Shown piece by piece: positions 1 through 8,168 of a DNA stretch of 41,386 nt (position 1 is the stretch's first letter; every line of letters starts with the position of its first letter). The stretch covers positions 1 to 41,386 of the forward strand of contig JAQBZZ010000013.1 in the NCBI GenBank assembly GCA_027622595.1, written 5' to 3'. A program made the translations under genes and the position numbers. The notes beneath the pieces are model-generated. The model saw only the letters and a list, made by a program, of their open reading frames with translations, did no database searches and was not told the origin of the DNA. This DNA is from Chloroflexota bacterium (GTDB lineage: Bacteria > Chloroflexota > Dehalococcoidia > Lucifugimonadales > UBA2985).

Positions 1-186
1 CTGGACACCATGAGAACAGCAGGGCACGATCTTAACAAAGTCCCTTTTCTGTCCTAACGATGCTGGACGGAGTCTACGTGGATGCTCGGGACCTGCACTC
101 CATAGTGATGATCAGGCCCAAGGCACCGTTTAGGGCAGTATTTGAAACTGCTGTGACGCGAGAATGGTCTGGAGTGGAGCTAATAA
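1..186 (+). pseudogene. Possible C-terminal remnant of a site-specific recombinase, broken into two frames
   Basis: From position 60 the plus strand encodes MLDGVYVD..., then an IRPKAPFRAVFE stretch and TREWSGVELI. This resembles the extreme C-terminus of large serine-type recombinases as I remember it from Chloroflexota genomes; that is recall, not a search. Upstream, bases 1-57 encode a short peptide in another frame ending at TAA (55-57), so any continuous gene is interrupted by a frameshift near 57. The apparent reading frame runs on through the reverse complement of the tmRNA gene, so its end is not biological. Its position against the 3' end of tmRNA, a classic integration site for genetic elements, supports a decayed element. 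Family assignment is weak. Confidence 0.3.
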
Positions 187-224
187 GGTATGAGCCCCAG
201 GAGGATTCTCCTGAGGCTCATACC
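187..224 (-). terminator. Hairpin terminator after tmRNA
   Basis: A 10-bp perfect stem (187-196 with 215-224) continues into a second 6-bp stem (198-203 with 208-213) across one mismatch and closes on a GATT loop. It lies 12 nt past the tmRNA CCA end. On the minus strand it is followed by CTTATTAG, a weak U tract. Position and stability suggest the ssrA transcription terminator. Confidence 0.6.
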
Positions 225-236
225 GATCCGTGTTCA

Positions 237-592
237 TGGTGGAGACGGGGGAGAGTCGAACTCCCCGTCCAGAGAACTTCCCGCTGGAATATGCTACAAG
301 CTTGTCCAGAATTTATTTCTCGCTCCTTAGGGACCCTACTGGCGAGGTTCTCTTGGGAGCCAGCCGACAATTCTTATTCCATCTCTATCGGCGTTGAGAA
401 GGTTAGCACCTCGATTTAATGTCGCCCAAGCCCAGCCTTCGAGGAGAGGCAGAGATGGACGTGGTAACCTTATTTAGGCTGCCAGAGCGAGTTGTTTTTC
501 GCCAGTTACTTTTTTGCCGCCTTTTTACGAGGTGGACGGCACCTCGGCTTGCAATTCCGCGGGATCACCCCCTGTCGAAACCACGCGTCCCC
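237..592 (-). ncRNA. ssrA: Transfer-messenger RNA (tmRNA)
   Basis: This RNA rescues ribosomes stalled on broken mRNAs and tags the unfinished peptide for proteolysis, working with SmpB. The 5' end begins GGGGACG and pairs over 7 bp (one G-U) with the CGUCUCC before A-CCA at the 3' end (CCA encoded at 237-239). A T-arm with GGTTCGA/GACTCCCC character and a 5' region with the TTTCGACAGG signature are visible. The length of 356 nt is usual for a one-piece tmRNA. A tag reading frame lies at 474-503. A TATACT box on the minus strand (612-617) could give a short precursor, although the matching -35 is poor, so co-transcription with smpB is also possible. Confidence 0.95.
474..503 (-). other. tmRNA proteolysis-tag reading frame (GEKQLALAA)
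   Basis: Within the tmRNA, after the conserved AAAAAGTAACT context, the frame reads Gly-Glu-Lys-Gln-Leu-Ala-Leu-Ala-Ala followed by TAA (474-476). The final Leu-Ala-Ala type end is the usual degron recognised by ClpXP-like proteases. The start with Gly-Glu resembles the tag I recall for Dehalococcoides. The precise resume codon is inferred from that resemblance. Confidence 0.8.
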
Positions 593-639
593 ATAGGTAA
601 CCCACACTAAAAGTATACCATGATTCTGGATACCAGCCC

Positions 640-1137
640 TTAGCCCCTGGAAGCAGCACGAACCGTCCGACCTATCTCCCTTTCCTGTTCCTTATCCATG
701 ATCGCCCGACGCTTGTCGTGGAGATTGCGTCCTCGGGCTAGACCTACCAGTACCTTGGCGACGTGACCCTTTATGTACATCCTGAGAGGGATTAAGGTAA
801 GGCCTTTTTGGCTTGCAGTCCCTGCCATCTCCCCAATCTCTTTGTTGTGCAGAAGCAGCTTCCTTGGGCGAGTGGGTTCGTGGTTGTAGATGTTGCCCTG
901 AGCATACGGAGCAATGTGGGCGTTGAGCAGCCACAATTCGCCGCGTTCCATTTTGGCAAAGGCGTGTTGGATGTTCACCCGCGCAGCTCTGACGGACTTG
1001 ATCTCCGTGCCGGTGAGAACCAGACCTGCCTCCACCGTTTCCAGAATATCGTAATCATGATAAGCCTTTCGGTTCACAGCGATGGCCTTGGAGTGACCGT
1101 TGGCTTCGGGACGTTTTGTTTTAGTTGCTTTAGGCAT
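640..1137 (-). CDS. smpB: SsrA-binding protein SmpB
   Basis: This small basic protein binds the tRNA-like domain of tmRNA and delivers it to stalled ribosomes. Of its 165 residues, the core matches SmpB in order: the VNRKAYHDYDILE strand, LTGTEIKSVRAARVNIQHAF, NAHIAPYAQGN, RPRKLLLHNKEI and KRRAIMDKEQEREIGR near the C-terminus. The C-terminal basic tail that enters the decoding site is present. The first 16 or so residues are a low-complexity Lys/Thr-rich extension. No good ribosome-binding site precedes the ATG. It is followed 47 nt later, on the same strand, by its functional partner ssrA, so the pair forms a trans-translation cassette. Confidence 0.96.
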   Translation of the reverse strand: MPKATKTKRPEANGHSKAIAVNRKAYHDYDILETVEAGLVLTGTEIKSVRAARVNIQHAFAKMERGELWLLNAHIAPYAQGNIYNHEPTRPRKLLLHNKEIGEMAGTASQKGLTLIPLRMYIKGHVAKVLVGLARGRNLHDKRRAIMDKEQEREIGRTVRAASRG

Positions 1138-1163
1138 CGTTTAGGATGATTTCTTTAGAATTT

Positions 1164-2480
1164 CTAACGGGATATGGCAGCTACTTGAGCCTCCAGGTAC
1201 TCCAGGGCACTCTCCAGTTGTGCGTCCTCGTCGCCTATACCGCCGGCTTCCACAAAAATATCCGGCTCCAGTCCATCGCCTTCGATAAGGCGTCCGTCGG
1301 GAGAGTACCAGCGGCCTATGGTGAAGTACAGGCCGGAGCCGTTGCTGAGACGTCTGGGTAGGTTTACGCTGCCCTTTCCGAAGGTCGTAGTTCCTATAAG
1401 GACAGCCCGTTCGTGGTCTTGAAGTGCTCCCGATAGCACTTCGCTGCCGCTGGCGCTGAACTGGTTCACGAGCACCACCAGAGGAATATCCGGTGCCAGT
1501 CCGTCAGGCCTCACTTTGTAGTCGACCCTGTTGCCTTTCCCATCGACGGAGTAGAGGACAAGCCCGTCCGTGAGGAACTGGCTGGTGATGTTTACGGTGG
1601 TGGAAAGGAGTCCGCCGAGGTTGTTTCTCACATCCAGGATTAAGCCCAGGGGATCTTGTTTCACTATTTCCCTCAGGGCGACTGTCATTAGTTCGTCTGT
1701 GTTGTCGGCGAAGGTACTTATTTCCACGTAGGCAATATTCCCTGGCAGCATTTCCCAACTGATGCTTTCCAACTGAATGACGGAACGAACAATATCGATG
1801 ACAATGGGTTCCACAGCATTCAAGTGTTGAACAAGCAGACGAACGGTGCTGCCCTCGGCACCCCGTATCTTGATGACAGATTCGATGAGGCTCCAGCCTT
1901 CGGTGCTCACTCCATCCACTTCCAGGACTATGTCGCCAGGCTCTATCCCGGCCCTTTCCGCCGGGGTATCTGGCAACGGCCTTGTGATGGTGAGACGGGA
2001 ATCTATCAATTCCACACTGGCACCGATCCCCTCGAACTTGCCAAGACTGTTCTCTGCATATAGTTCGTACTCATCCGGGTCTAGGAATGATGTGTATGGG
2101 TCTCCCAATGCATTCAGCATAGCCTCTATGGCGACCTGTGCGAGGAGATCGGGGTCAGGTGTGCCCTGTGCTGCTTCCTGGTACTCCAGCATCGCATCCA
2201 TCGCCGCCTGGCTGAGGGTGTGCACGTCCAGGTCATCCCTTTCAACGAAGTCCTGGGACAGGCTGTTCCAGACCTCTACGATGATGTTGTTTTCCGGGGT
2301 AGCGGTGCTCTCGGAGATACTGCTCCACAACTGGACAACGGCGTATATATCGGCGGGAGGGGTAGCGGTGGGTGAATTGGAGCCGACGCGAAGAGGCCCG
2401 CATGCCGTCCCTATGGCCACTAAGGCTATTAGAACGAATGCCAGCAGAATAGTAGCCCTGGAAATCGTGTGATTCATCAT
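1164..2480 (-). CDS. ctpA: C-terminal processing peptidase (S41 family, CtpA/Prc-like)
   Basis: This periplasmic or exported serine protease trims or degrades proteins from their C-termini. I start it at ATG 2480 (438 residues) because the frame further upstream lacks signal-peptide character, while MMNHTISRAT and the following hydrophobic stretch form an export signal ending in a possible lipobox cysteine (Cys27). A GGAG sits 11 nt upstream. A PDZ domain (GIEPGDIVLEVDG) is followed by the peptidase domain. The catalytic serine is in NQFSASGSE (about Ser344) and the lysine in TFGKGSVN (about Lys369). Their 25-residue spacing fits the Ser-Lys dyad of the family. It is divergent from the nuo operon. 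Confidence 0.93.
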   Translation of the reverse strand: MMNHTISRATILLAFVLIALVAIGTACGPLRVGSNSPTATPPADIYAVVQLWSSISESTATPENNIIVEVWNSLSQDFVERDDLDVHTLSQAAMDAMLEYQEAAQGTPDPDLLAQVAIEAMLNALGDPYTSFLDPDEYELYAENSLGKFEGIGASVELIDSRLTITRPLPDTPAERAGIEPGDIVLEVDGVSTEGWSLIESVIKIRGAEGSTVRLLVQHLNAVEPIVIDIVRSVIQLESISWEMLPGNIAYVEISTFADNTDELMTVALREIVKQDPLGLILDVRNNLGGLLSTTVNITSQFLTDGLVLYSVDGKGNRVDYKVRPDGLAPDIPLVVLVNQFSASGSEVLSGALQDHERAVLIGTTTFGKGSVNLPRRLSNGSGLYFTIGRWYSPDGRLIEGDGLEPDIFVEAGGIGDEDAQLESALEYLEAQVAAISR

Positions 2481-2615
2481 AAAGTGGGGTCTCCGAGCGG
2501 GTTGATGAAATAATTCTATCATACTGAAGCCCTCAACTCTTAGATGCATGTTGGAGATGCATGGCTTCGGGTGGAGAATCCAGGGAATATGAGCTTTGAT
2601 TGTGTTGTTTTTCAC

Positions 2616-2644
2616 TTGATAATCCAGAGACCATGTGCTATATT
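2616..2644 (+). promoter_or_regulatory. Sigma-70-type promoter for the nuo operon
   Basis: TTGATA (2616-2621) and TATATT (2639-2644) are separated by exactly 17 nt. Transcription would begin around 2650, giving a leader of about 30 nt that carries the GGAGGA ribosome-binding site of nuoA. It also supports the downstream nuoA start over in-frame ATG codons at or before the promoter. Prediction is from sequence only. Confidence 0.6.
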
Positions 2645-2680
2645 TTCTCGAACGTTCGACTGCGGAGGAAGCTAGCTCCT

Positions 2681-3064
2681 ATGCTTGAGGACTATTTTCG
2701 TCAGTACGGTCTTATTGCTATATTTACCGCCATAGCGGTGATCCTGCCGGGCTCACTACTCGTGGTTTCGTGGCTTCTGTCGTTCCTGCGTATACGTCCC
2801 TCCAAGCCCAACGATGTGAAAAGAAGTCCCTATGAGTGCGGCATGGAACTCATAGGCGACCGCTGGCCCCAGTTCAATTTCCGATACTACATGTTCGCCA
2901 TCCTATTCGTCGTATTCGATGTGGAGACGATTTTCATATACCCCTGGGCTGTGCAGTTCAAGCAATTGGGGTTCTTTGCCTTTGCGGAGATGCTGGTGTT
3001 CATCCTTATCCTGGTGATTGGTTGGGCGTATGCATGGAACCACAAAGCCCTGGAATGGAGATAA
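2681..3064 (+). CDS. nuoA: NADH-quinone oxidoreductase subunit A
   Basis: This small membrane subunit of complex I helps couple the quinone site to the membrane arm. I start at ATG 2681 (MLEDYFRQYG, 127 residues) because GGAGGA lies 11 nt upstream and the longer frame from 2600 would begin upstream of the predicted promoter. The family signature is clear: RPSKPNDVKRSPYECGME, FNFRYYMFAILFVVFDVET and IYPWAV. Three membrane helices are expected, at about residues 10-30, 65-88 and 95-118. It is the first gene of the nuo operon, with nuoB starting 3 nt later. Confidence 0.95.
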   Translation: MLEDYFRQYGLIAIFTAIAVILPGSLLVVSWLLSFLRIRPSKPNDVKRSPYECGMELIGDRWPQFNFRYYMFAILFVVFDVETIFIYPWAVQFKQLGFFAFAEMLVFILILVIGWAYAWNHKALEWR

Positions 3065-3067
3065 CGG

Positions 3068-3718
3068 ATGTCCCTTGAGATGAGGCCCGAGGACTCCTTG
3101 GGGAGAGAAGCGGTTGGAGGCGTGACGGTTCCACTCCACACCACAACCTGGGAGCTGGATAGGGAAGAGGGAGCGGTCATCAATGACATGAAGGCCACTC
3201 ATCTTGATCCTTTTGCCAAGGACTCTATACAGGTGGCCCCTGAGTTTGAGCGCAACGTGATTGTTACCTCCGTTGATGCACTGCTGAACTGGAGTCGAAA
3301 ATCATCGATATTCCCAATGACATTTGGGCTGGCGTGTTGTGCCTTTGAGATGATCGCCAGCGCCATGTCCCGCTTCGATATCTCCCGGTTCGGGATGGAG
3401 GCGATGCGCGCCTCTCCCAGGCAGGCAGACCTGATGATTGTGGCGGGCACCGTCACATGGAAAATGGCCCCGGTCATTCGCCGTCTCTACGACCAGATGC
3501 CGGAACCAAAGTGGGTCATATCCATGGGTGTATGCGCCACCAGTGGCGGCCCCTACTACCAGGGATACAGCGTGGTCCCCGGGGTGAACCGCATTGTGCC
3601 AGTAGATGTTTACGTGCCTGGCTGTCCTCCGCGCCCTGACGCCCTTCTCTATGGCATTATGCAGCTCCACGAGAAGATAAAGAAATACAGCTTGATTGGT
3701 AAAGCCGCGGGTGCTTAG
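3068..3718 (+). CDS. nuoB: NADH-quinone oxidoreductase subunit B
   Basis: This subunit carries the terminal [4Fe-4S] cluster N2 that passes electrons to quinone. The ligand pattern is complete: the Cys-Cys pair in FGLACCAFE, a Cys in [10 protein letters not shown], and the Cys in VPGCPPRPD. At 216 residues it is longer than many NuoB proteins because of a poorly conserved N-terminal stretch of about 50 residues before the conserved core. It abuts nuoC (next ATG directly after the stop). Confidence 0.96.
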   Translation: MSLEMRPEDSLGREAVGGVTVPLHTTTWELDREEGAVINDMKATHLDPFAKDSIQVAPEFERNVIVTSVDALLNWSRKSSIFPMTFGLACCAFEMIASAMSRFDISRFGMEAMRASPRQADLMIVAGTVTWKMAPVIRRLYDQMPEPKWVISMGVCATSGGPYYQGYSVVPGVNRIVPVDVYVPGCPPRPDALLYGIMQLHEKIKKYSLIGKAAGA

Positions 3719-4171
3719 ATGACCACGGTTTTGGCTGGGGACGTTATAGCCCGACGCATCGAGGATTCTATTCCAGGAGCCGTGGAAGAATCGACATCCC
3801 GCGATGTGTGGGTGAAGCCTGAGACAATCCTTGAGGTATGTCGTTTTCTTAAGGGAGACTCGGCTCTTAGTTTTGACTACCTAGTCTCGATCTCTGCCGT
3901 GGACTACATCGAATACTTTGAGATGGTCTACCATCTGTTGTCCATGCCCAACAATCACAGCCTGGTGCTGAAGGCGAAGTGCTGGGGCAGGGAAGACCTT
4001 ACCGTGCCCTCTATAACAAGCCTGTGGCAGGGGGCCGATTTCCAGGAACGGGAAGTATACGACCTGATGGGGATCAGCTTCAGCGGCCACTACAACATGA
4101 AACGCATCATGCTGTGGGAGGGATTTCCCGGCCATCCTCAACGGAAGGACTACCTGGAGTCTCCCAGGTAG
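3719..4171 (+). CDS. nuoC: NADH-quinone oxidoreductase subunit C
   Basis: This peripheral-arm subunit (about 30 kDa type, here 150 residues) supports the quinone-reduction module with NuoD and NuoB. The diagnostic C-terminal block is present: FQEREVYDLMGISFSGHYN, then RIMLWEGFPGHPQRKDY. The start follows the nuoB stop with no gap, and the stop is 11 nt before nuoD. Unlike some bacteria, NuoC and NuoD are separate here. An ATG-initiated frame overlapping it from 3979 is only the upstream extension of the nuoD frame. Confidence 0.95.
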   Translation: MTTVLAGDVIARRIEDSIPGAVEESTSRDVWVKPETILEVCRFLKGDSALSFDYLVSISAVDYIEYFEMVYHLLSMPNNHSLVLKAKCWGREDLTVPSITSLWQGADFQEREVYDLMGISFSGHYNMKRIMLWEGFPGHPQRKDYLESPR

Positions 4172-4182
4172 AAGGGGAAACG

Positions 4183-5286
4183 ATGCCCATCCGTACCGAG
4201 CCTGTAACGATAAACCTAGGGCCTCAGCACCCCAGCACGCACGGCGTATTCCGCATGCGAATTACCTTCGACGGCGAGATTATTCTAGACGTGGAGCCGA
4301 TATTCGGGTATCTCCACCGCGGGTCGGAGAAACTGGCGGAGGAGCGCACCTACACCCAGGTGATAACGCTGACCGACCGCCTCGACTACGTCTCATCCAT
4401 GTCAAACAACCTGGCCTACGTTCTGGCGGTGGAGAAACTGGCTGGGATTAACCCGCCGGAGCGGGCGATGTATATGCGGGTCATGGTTGCCGAGCTACAG
4501 CGCATTGTCAGCCATCTGGTTGCCACCGGTTTCTTCCTGAACGACCTGGGAGCGCTGGCCACCCCTCTGATGTACTGTTTCAGGGAGCGTGAGAAGATAT
4601 TAGAGATGTTTGAGATGTTGTGCGGCGCCCGCATTACACTCAGCTATATGAGGGTGGGCGGCATTTTCCAGGATACTCCCCCCGAGTTCTGGCCCGTGCT
4701 CAGTGACTTCCTGGACTATATGCCGGGATACATAGACGAGTACGAAAGGCTCATCACGGGTAATGAAATTCTTCTATCGCGTACCAAAGGGACAGGTATC
4801 CTCTCTGCCGAGACGGCCATCAACAGCTCGATCAGCGGGCCAGTGCTGCGGGCCTCCGGGGTGAACTGGGACCTGCGCAAAGCCGACCCATACGATGTAT
4901 ACGATAGGATGGAATTCGACGTTCCTCTGGGGACCGTGGGGGACAACTACGACCGTTATCTAATGCGCATCGCCGAGATGCGCCAGTCGCTGCGAATTAT
5001 TGAGCAGTGCGCAGACCAGATAGAGGACGGGCCTATAAAGGCCAATGTGCCTGCGCTGGTGCGCCCTCCCATCGGCGATGCCTACGGACACGTGGAGGCC
5101 CCGAAGGGTGAGTTGGGTTTCTACATGGTGAGCGACGGCAGTATAGCGCCATACCGCTTTAAGATTCGGTCTCCGTCCCTTCTCAATCTGAGTGCTCTCA
5201 GAGATATGCTGGTCGGTTGCAAGCTGGCGGACATGATCGTGACCTTCGGCAGCATAGATATAAACATGGGAGAGGTGGACAGGTAG
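4183..5286 (+). CDS. nuoD: NADH-quinone oxidoreductase subunit D
   Basis: This 49-kDa-type subunit lines the quinone-binding cavity. The start at ATG 4183 (MPIRTEPVTI) is chosen because GAAGGGGAAA lies just upstream and homology begins there with the LGPQHPSTHGVFR motif. EPIFGYLHRGSEKLAE and the C-terminal GSIDINMGEVDR are intact. The 367-residue length is slightly short for the family but without a visible gap. The stop overlaps the nuoH GTG by one base. Confidence 0.95.
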   Translation: MPIRTEPVTINLGPQHPSTHGVFRMRITFDGEIILDVEPIFGYLHRGSEKLAEERTYTQVITLTDRLDYVSSMSNNLAYVLAVEKLAGINPPERAMYMRVMVAELQRIVSHLVATGFFLNDLGALATPLMYCFREREKILEMFEMLCGARITLSYMRVGGIFQDTPPEFWPVLSDFLDYMPGYIDEYERLITGNEILLSRTKGTGILSAETAINSSISGPVLRASGVNWDLRKADPYDVYDRMEFDVPLGTVGDNYDRYLMRIAEMRQSLRIIEQCADQIEDGPIKANVPALVRPPIGDAYGHVEAPKGELGFYMVSDGSIAPYRFKIRSPSLLNLSALRDMLVGCKLADMIVTFGSIDINMGEVDR

Positions 5287-6506
5287 TGGAACCCATTTAC
5301 GTCCCCTTCAGGGAGGCAAACTCCTTCTACCGGAACCTCTACGACCTCTTTGCAGAGTGGAGCTTCTGGGGTGTTTCACCAATACCAGATTGGCTGGCCT
5401 ACTTCCTGGCCGGTTTCCTGATTGTCTTCGCAGTGGTCAATACGGTGGTGATTGTGACCACAATAGGCACATGGGTAGAGCGCCGTCTCATCGGGCGGTT
5501 TCAGTCGAGGCTGGGCCCCAACCGCTGGGGGCCCTGGGGACTGCTTACGCCCGTGGCCGATGCCGTCAAGCTGCTGAGCAAAGAGGACACACGGCCGGAA
5601 GGTGTGGACAGGTGGGTGTTCAACCTGGCGCCCTTGGTGTTCATAGTGTCGCCCTTGCTTGTCTTCGCCGTCATACCCTTTGGGAAGAACACGTATATTG
5701 CCAACCTGAACATCGGCATACTGTTTATCATCGCCGTAACCACCGTGCCGACCATCGCCATGTTCATGGCCGGGTGGGCTTCTGGAAACAGGTACTCCCT
5801 CTTTGGGGCCATGCGCGGCGTTGCACAACTGGTCAGCTACGAAGTTCCGATGGTACTCTCGATCGTGGGTGTCCTGCTTCTGGCTGGCTCCCTGTCACTG
5901 GTGGACATCGTGGAGGCTCAGAGAATTCCCTTCATACTTCTTCAACCCCTTGGTTTCTTCATCTTCCTGCTGGCGATCTCGGCTGAGATGAACCGGTCCC
6001 CCTTCGATATAGTGGAGGCTGACTCGGAATTGGTGGCGGGGTTTCACACCGAGTACAGCGGCATGAAGTGGGGCACTTTCCAGTTGGCCGAATTCATCGC
6101 TCCTTTTGGGGCTGCGTCCATCATAACCACTCTTTTCCTCAAGGGCTGGGACGGCCCGCTCCTTCCATCACACCTGTGGTTTTTCTTGAAGGTGTGCTTC
6201 GTCTGGTTCGTGCTGCTGTGGATAAGGGCGACCCTTCCCAGGTTGCGGGTGGACCAGATTATGGGGCTGGCGTGGAAGTTCCTGTTCCCGCTTGGCATAC
6301 TGAACCTGTTCATCACCGCGGCTGAGGTGCTGGTGTGGGAAACCCCCACGACCGTTCAGCTATGGGCAATGGTTGGTATAAACTGGGTGATAGCCATTGT
6401 GTGTCTGGTGGCGGTCTCCCATCTAATGTCGGACAAGCTATCTACCAGGGCTCCACTGGCACCCTTTCCGGTGAGAGTTCGCAGGGACCTGCGAGAGGTG
6501 AGATGA
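5286..6506 (+). CDS. nuoH: NADH-quinone oxidoreductase subunit H
   Basis: This membrane subunit forms the entrance to the quinone channel and joins the peripheral and membrane arms. The likely start is GTG 5286, which overlaps the nuoD stop (TAGTG) and begins just before conserved sequence, giving 406 residues. Recognisable blocks are ERRLIGRFQSRLGPNRWGPW, ISAEMNRSPFDIVEADSELV, AGFHTEYSGMKW and LWIRATLPRLRVDQIMGLAW. Multiple hydrophobic helices are visible. Confidence 0.95.
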   Translation: MEPIYVPFREANSFYRNLYDLFAEWSFWGVSPIPDWLAYFLAGFLIVFAVVNTVVIVTTIGTWVERRLIGRFQSRLGPNRWGPWGLLTPVADAVKLLSKEDTRPEGVDRWVFNLAPLVFIVSPLLVFAVIPFGKNTYIANLNIGILFIIAVTTVPTIAMFMAGWASGNRYSLFGAMRGVAQLVSYEVPMVLSIVGVLLLAGSLSLVDIVEAQRIPFILLQPLGFFIFLLAISAEMNRSPFDIVEADSELVAGFHTEYSGMKWGTFQLAEFIAPFGAASIITTLFLKGWDGPLLPSHLWFFLKVCFVWFVLLWIRATLPRLRVDQIMGLAWKFLFPLGILNLFITAAEVLVWETPTTVQLWAMVGINWVIAIVCLVAVSHLMSDKLSTRAPLAPFPVRVRRDLREVR

Positions 6507-6507
6507 T

Positions 6508-7008
6508 ATGTACGGTCTAGGTATTGCAAAAGGTCTGACGGTAACTCTTGTGAACCTGTTCAGGAAACCAGCCACCGTTCAGTACCCTGAAGAGGCTTTG
6601 CCACAGTCGCCCCGCTTCAGAGGAGAAGAGTTCGTCTGGTATGAGCAACGGTGCACCGGCTGTGCAAGCTGTGCCAAGTTCTGCCCGCTGGGTATCATAA
6701 AGATTGAGACTCATCCCGGCGGCACAAACGTTCAGGAAGGGCAGTCCTTCGCCATTGATGTGTTTGACATAGACATAGGTCGCTGTATGTTCTGTGGCCT
6801 GTGCGTGGAGGCATGCCCGTACGACGCGCTGTTCATGGGCAGCGGCTTCGAACGGGGTACTTACAGGCGTGAGGACCTGGTCATACCGGTTGAAGAACTC
6901 AGGCAGGCGGAAAAGCGTCCCAGCACGTGGTTCCGCCCCCAGTTGGAAGCCAAAAAGTATAGCCCACAGACCGGACAGCCCCTGTCCTGGGAAGAGGTAG
7001 GCCGCTAG
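6508..7008 (+). CDS. nuoI: NADH-quinone oxidoreductase subunit I
   Basis: This ferredoxin-like subunit relays electrons through two [4Fe-4S] clusters (N6a/N6b) towards NuoB. Both ligand motifs are intact: CTGCASCAKFCP at about residues 51-62 and CMFCGLCVEACP at about residues 93-104. It has 166 residues and abuts nuoJ, whose ATG directly follows its stop. In complex I forms lacking the NADH module, this subunit is a plausible docking point for an outside electron donor such as ferredoxin; that is inference. Confidence 0.95.
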   Translation: MYGLGIAKGLTVTLVNLFRKPATVQYPEEALPQSPRFRGEEFVWYEQRCTGCASCAKFCPLGIIKIETHPGGTNVQEGQSFAIDVFDIDIGRCMFCGLCVEACPYDALFMGSGFERGTYRREDLVIPVEELRQAEKRPSTWFRPQLEAKKYSPQTGQPLSWEEVGR

Positions 7009-7572
7009 ATGTTGCCTCTGGATATCGCTTTCTGGGTCATGGCCGCTGTGGGTGTAGCCACTGCGTTGGCCGTGGTGATGGAGAAGGATATCTTCAGGGC
7101 GGCCCTTTTCCTTGTCGTGTCCTTTCTTGTGGTGGCGGGGATATTCGTCCTCCTCAACGCTGAGTTCCTTGCGATGGTGCAGGTACTCGTCTATGTGGGG
7201 GCCATATCTATCCTGATCATATTTGCCATAATGCTGACCAGAAACGCCCATGAAGGTAACCCCTTCAATAGCTTTCAGCTTCCGGCTCTTGTGCTGTCTA
7301 CCATGATGCTCGCAGCCATTGCCTTTGTGGCGGTGAACACCGAATGGCATGACTGGGACCAGCTGGGGCTTCAGGTATTGCCCGGGGATAGCGGCGAAGT
7401 GTTCAGCGCCACCGAGCAGGGAATAAAGAACGTATTCGGGAATACAACTCAGGTGATAGCCCGTCTTCTTATGAGAGACTTCGTTCTGCCTATGGAGGCG
7501 GCCTCGGTGGTGCTGCTGGCAGCGGTGATAGGAGCCCTTGCCCTGGTGAGGGAGAACGAGGGTGAGGCATGA
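7009..7572 (+). CDS. nuoJ: NADH-quinone oxidoreductase subunit J
   Basis: This membrane subunit (187 residues) has five predicted helices and contributes to the proton path between NuoH and NuoK. The family pattern EKDIFRAALFLVVSFLVVAG followed by LNAEFLAMVQVLVYVGAI and IFAIMLTRN is clear. The stop overlaps the nuoK start in an ATGA arrangement, implying translational coupling. Confidence 0.93.
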   Translation: MLPLDIAFWVMAAVGVATALAVVMEKDIFRAALFLVVSFLVVAGIFVLLNAEFLAMVQVLVYVGAISILIIFAIMLTRNAHEGNPFNSFQLPALVLSTMMLAAIAFVAVNTEWHDWDQLGLQVLPGDSGEVFSATEQGIKNVFGNTTQVIARLLMRDFVLPMEAASVVLLAAVIGALALVRENEGEA

Positions 7573-7964
7573 ACCTGGAGAACTTCCTCATATTTTCTGG
7601 CATCATCTTCAGCATAGGCCTGTATGGAGCGCTGTCCAAAAAGAACGTTATCACCGTCCTCATGTCCATTGAGTTAATGTTCAACGGTGTGAACATAGCA
7701 TTGATAGCCTTCAGTCGGTATGTGGTCCCTCAGCGTATCGCTGCAGACCCTGTTGCCGCAGAGGCTGAAGTGGCAAGAGCCCTGGCCGAAGGAACGGCCC
7801 TTGGTGAGACGGTGCTGAGCACACTTCTCACGGGGCAGGTTTTCGCTATTTTCATCATCACAATTGCTGCTGCGGAGGTGGCATTGGGACTTGGTATCGT
7901 AATAGCCATGTACCGCAACAGGGAGACGGTGGACGTAACACAGGCCAACCTGATGAGGGGTTAA
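7569..7964 (+). CDS. nuoK: NADH-quinone oxidoreductase subunit K, with extra loop
   Basis: This small membrane subunit has three helices and key glutamates for proton transfer (MSIELMFNGVN in helix 2, and the Glu of AAAEVALGLG in helix 3). The usual length is about 100 residues and this one has 131. The extra residues form an Ala/Glu-rich loop of about 30 residues (from about 55 to 88) between helices 2 and 3. It is coupled to nuoJ by an ATGA overlap. Confidence 0.94.
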   Translation: MNLENFLIFSGIIFSIGLYGALSKKNVITVLMSIELMFNGVNIALIAFSRYVVPQRIAADPVAAEAEVARALAEGTALGETVLSTLLTGQVFAIFIITIAAAEVALGLGIVIAMYRNRETVDVTQANLMRG

Positions 7965-7973
7965 TACAAGAAT

Positions 7974-8168
7974 ATGTGGGTGGATTTCAAGAAAGCGCCT
8001 AACCTCGTTATTGCAGAGATGTGGAAGGAACTCCTGGAAGGGGAGGGCCTTCCCACACAAATCCTGCCTGAAGGGGACATACTCTCCTGGGGGGAGCGGG
8101 TGGCCTATCGCATCATGGTGCCACGGGGTAGAGAGCACGTGGCCGAGGAGATTCTAAGGAAACTCTAA
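7974..8168 (+). CDS. Small DUF2007-like protein inside the nuo operon
   Basis: This 64-residue soluble protein starts 10 nt after nuoK. Its sequence (NLVIAEMWKELLEGEGLP... then RIMVPRGREHVAEEIL) resembles the small DUF2007 fold, in which a helix senses or moves a short ligand-binding strand set and a V-P-x-x-x-x-x-x-A motif is followed by a helix. The role in this position is unknown. Because it sits between nuoK and nuoL on the same strand, an accessory or regulatory role for complex I is possible. The domain assignment rests on pattern resemblance only. Confidence 0.6.
   Translation: MWVDFKKAPNLVIAEMWKELLEGEGLPTQILPEGDILSWGERVAYRIMVPRGREHVAEEILRKL

Noticed and set aside
60-419. A 119-codon open frame running across the tmRNA gene
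   Set aside because: Its second half is the reverse complement of tmRNA and its terminator; only the first 40 or so codons could be a real (relic) protein.
808-1149. Plus-strand frame opposite smpB
   Set aside because: It is antisense to a well-conserved gene and resembles no protein.
2600-2680. Longer N-terminus for nuoA starting at 2600
   Set aside because: It begins upstream of the predicted promoter and lacks conserved sequence; ATG 2681 has GGAGGA in position.
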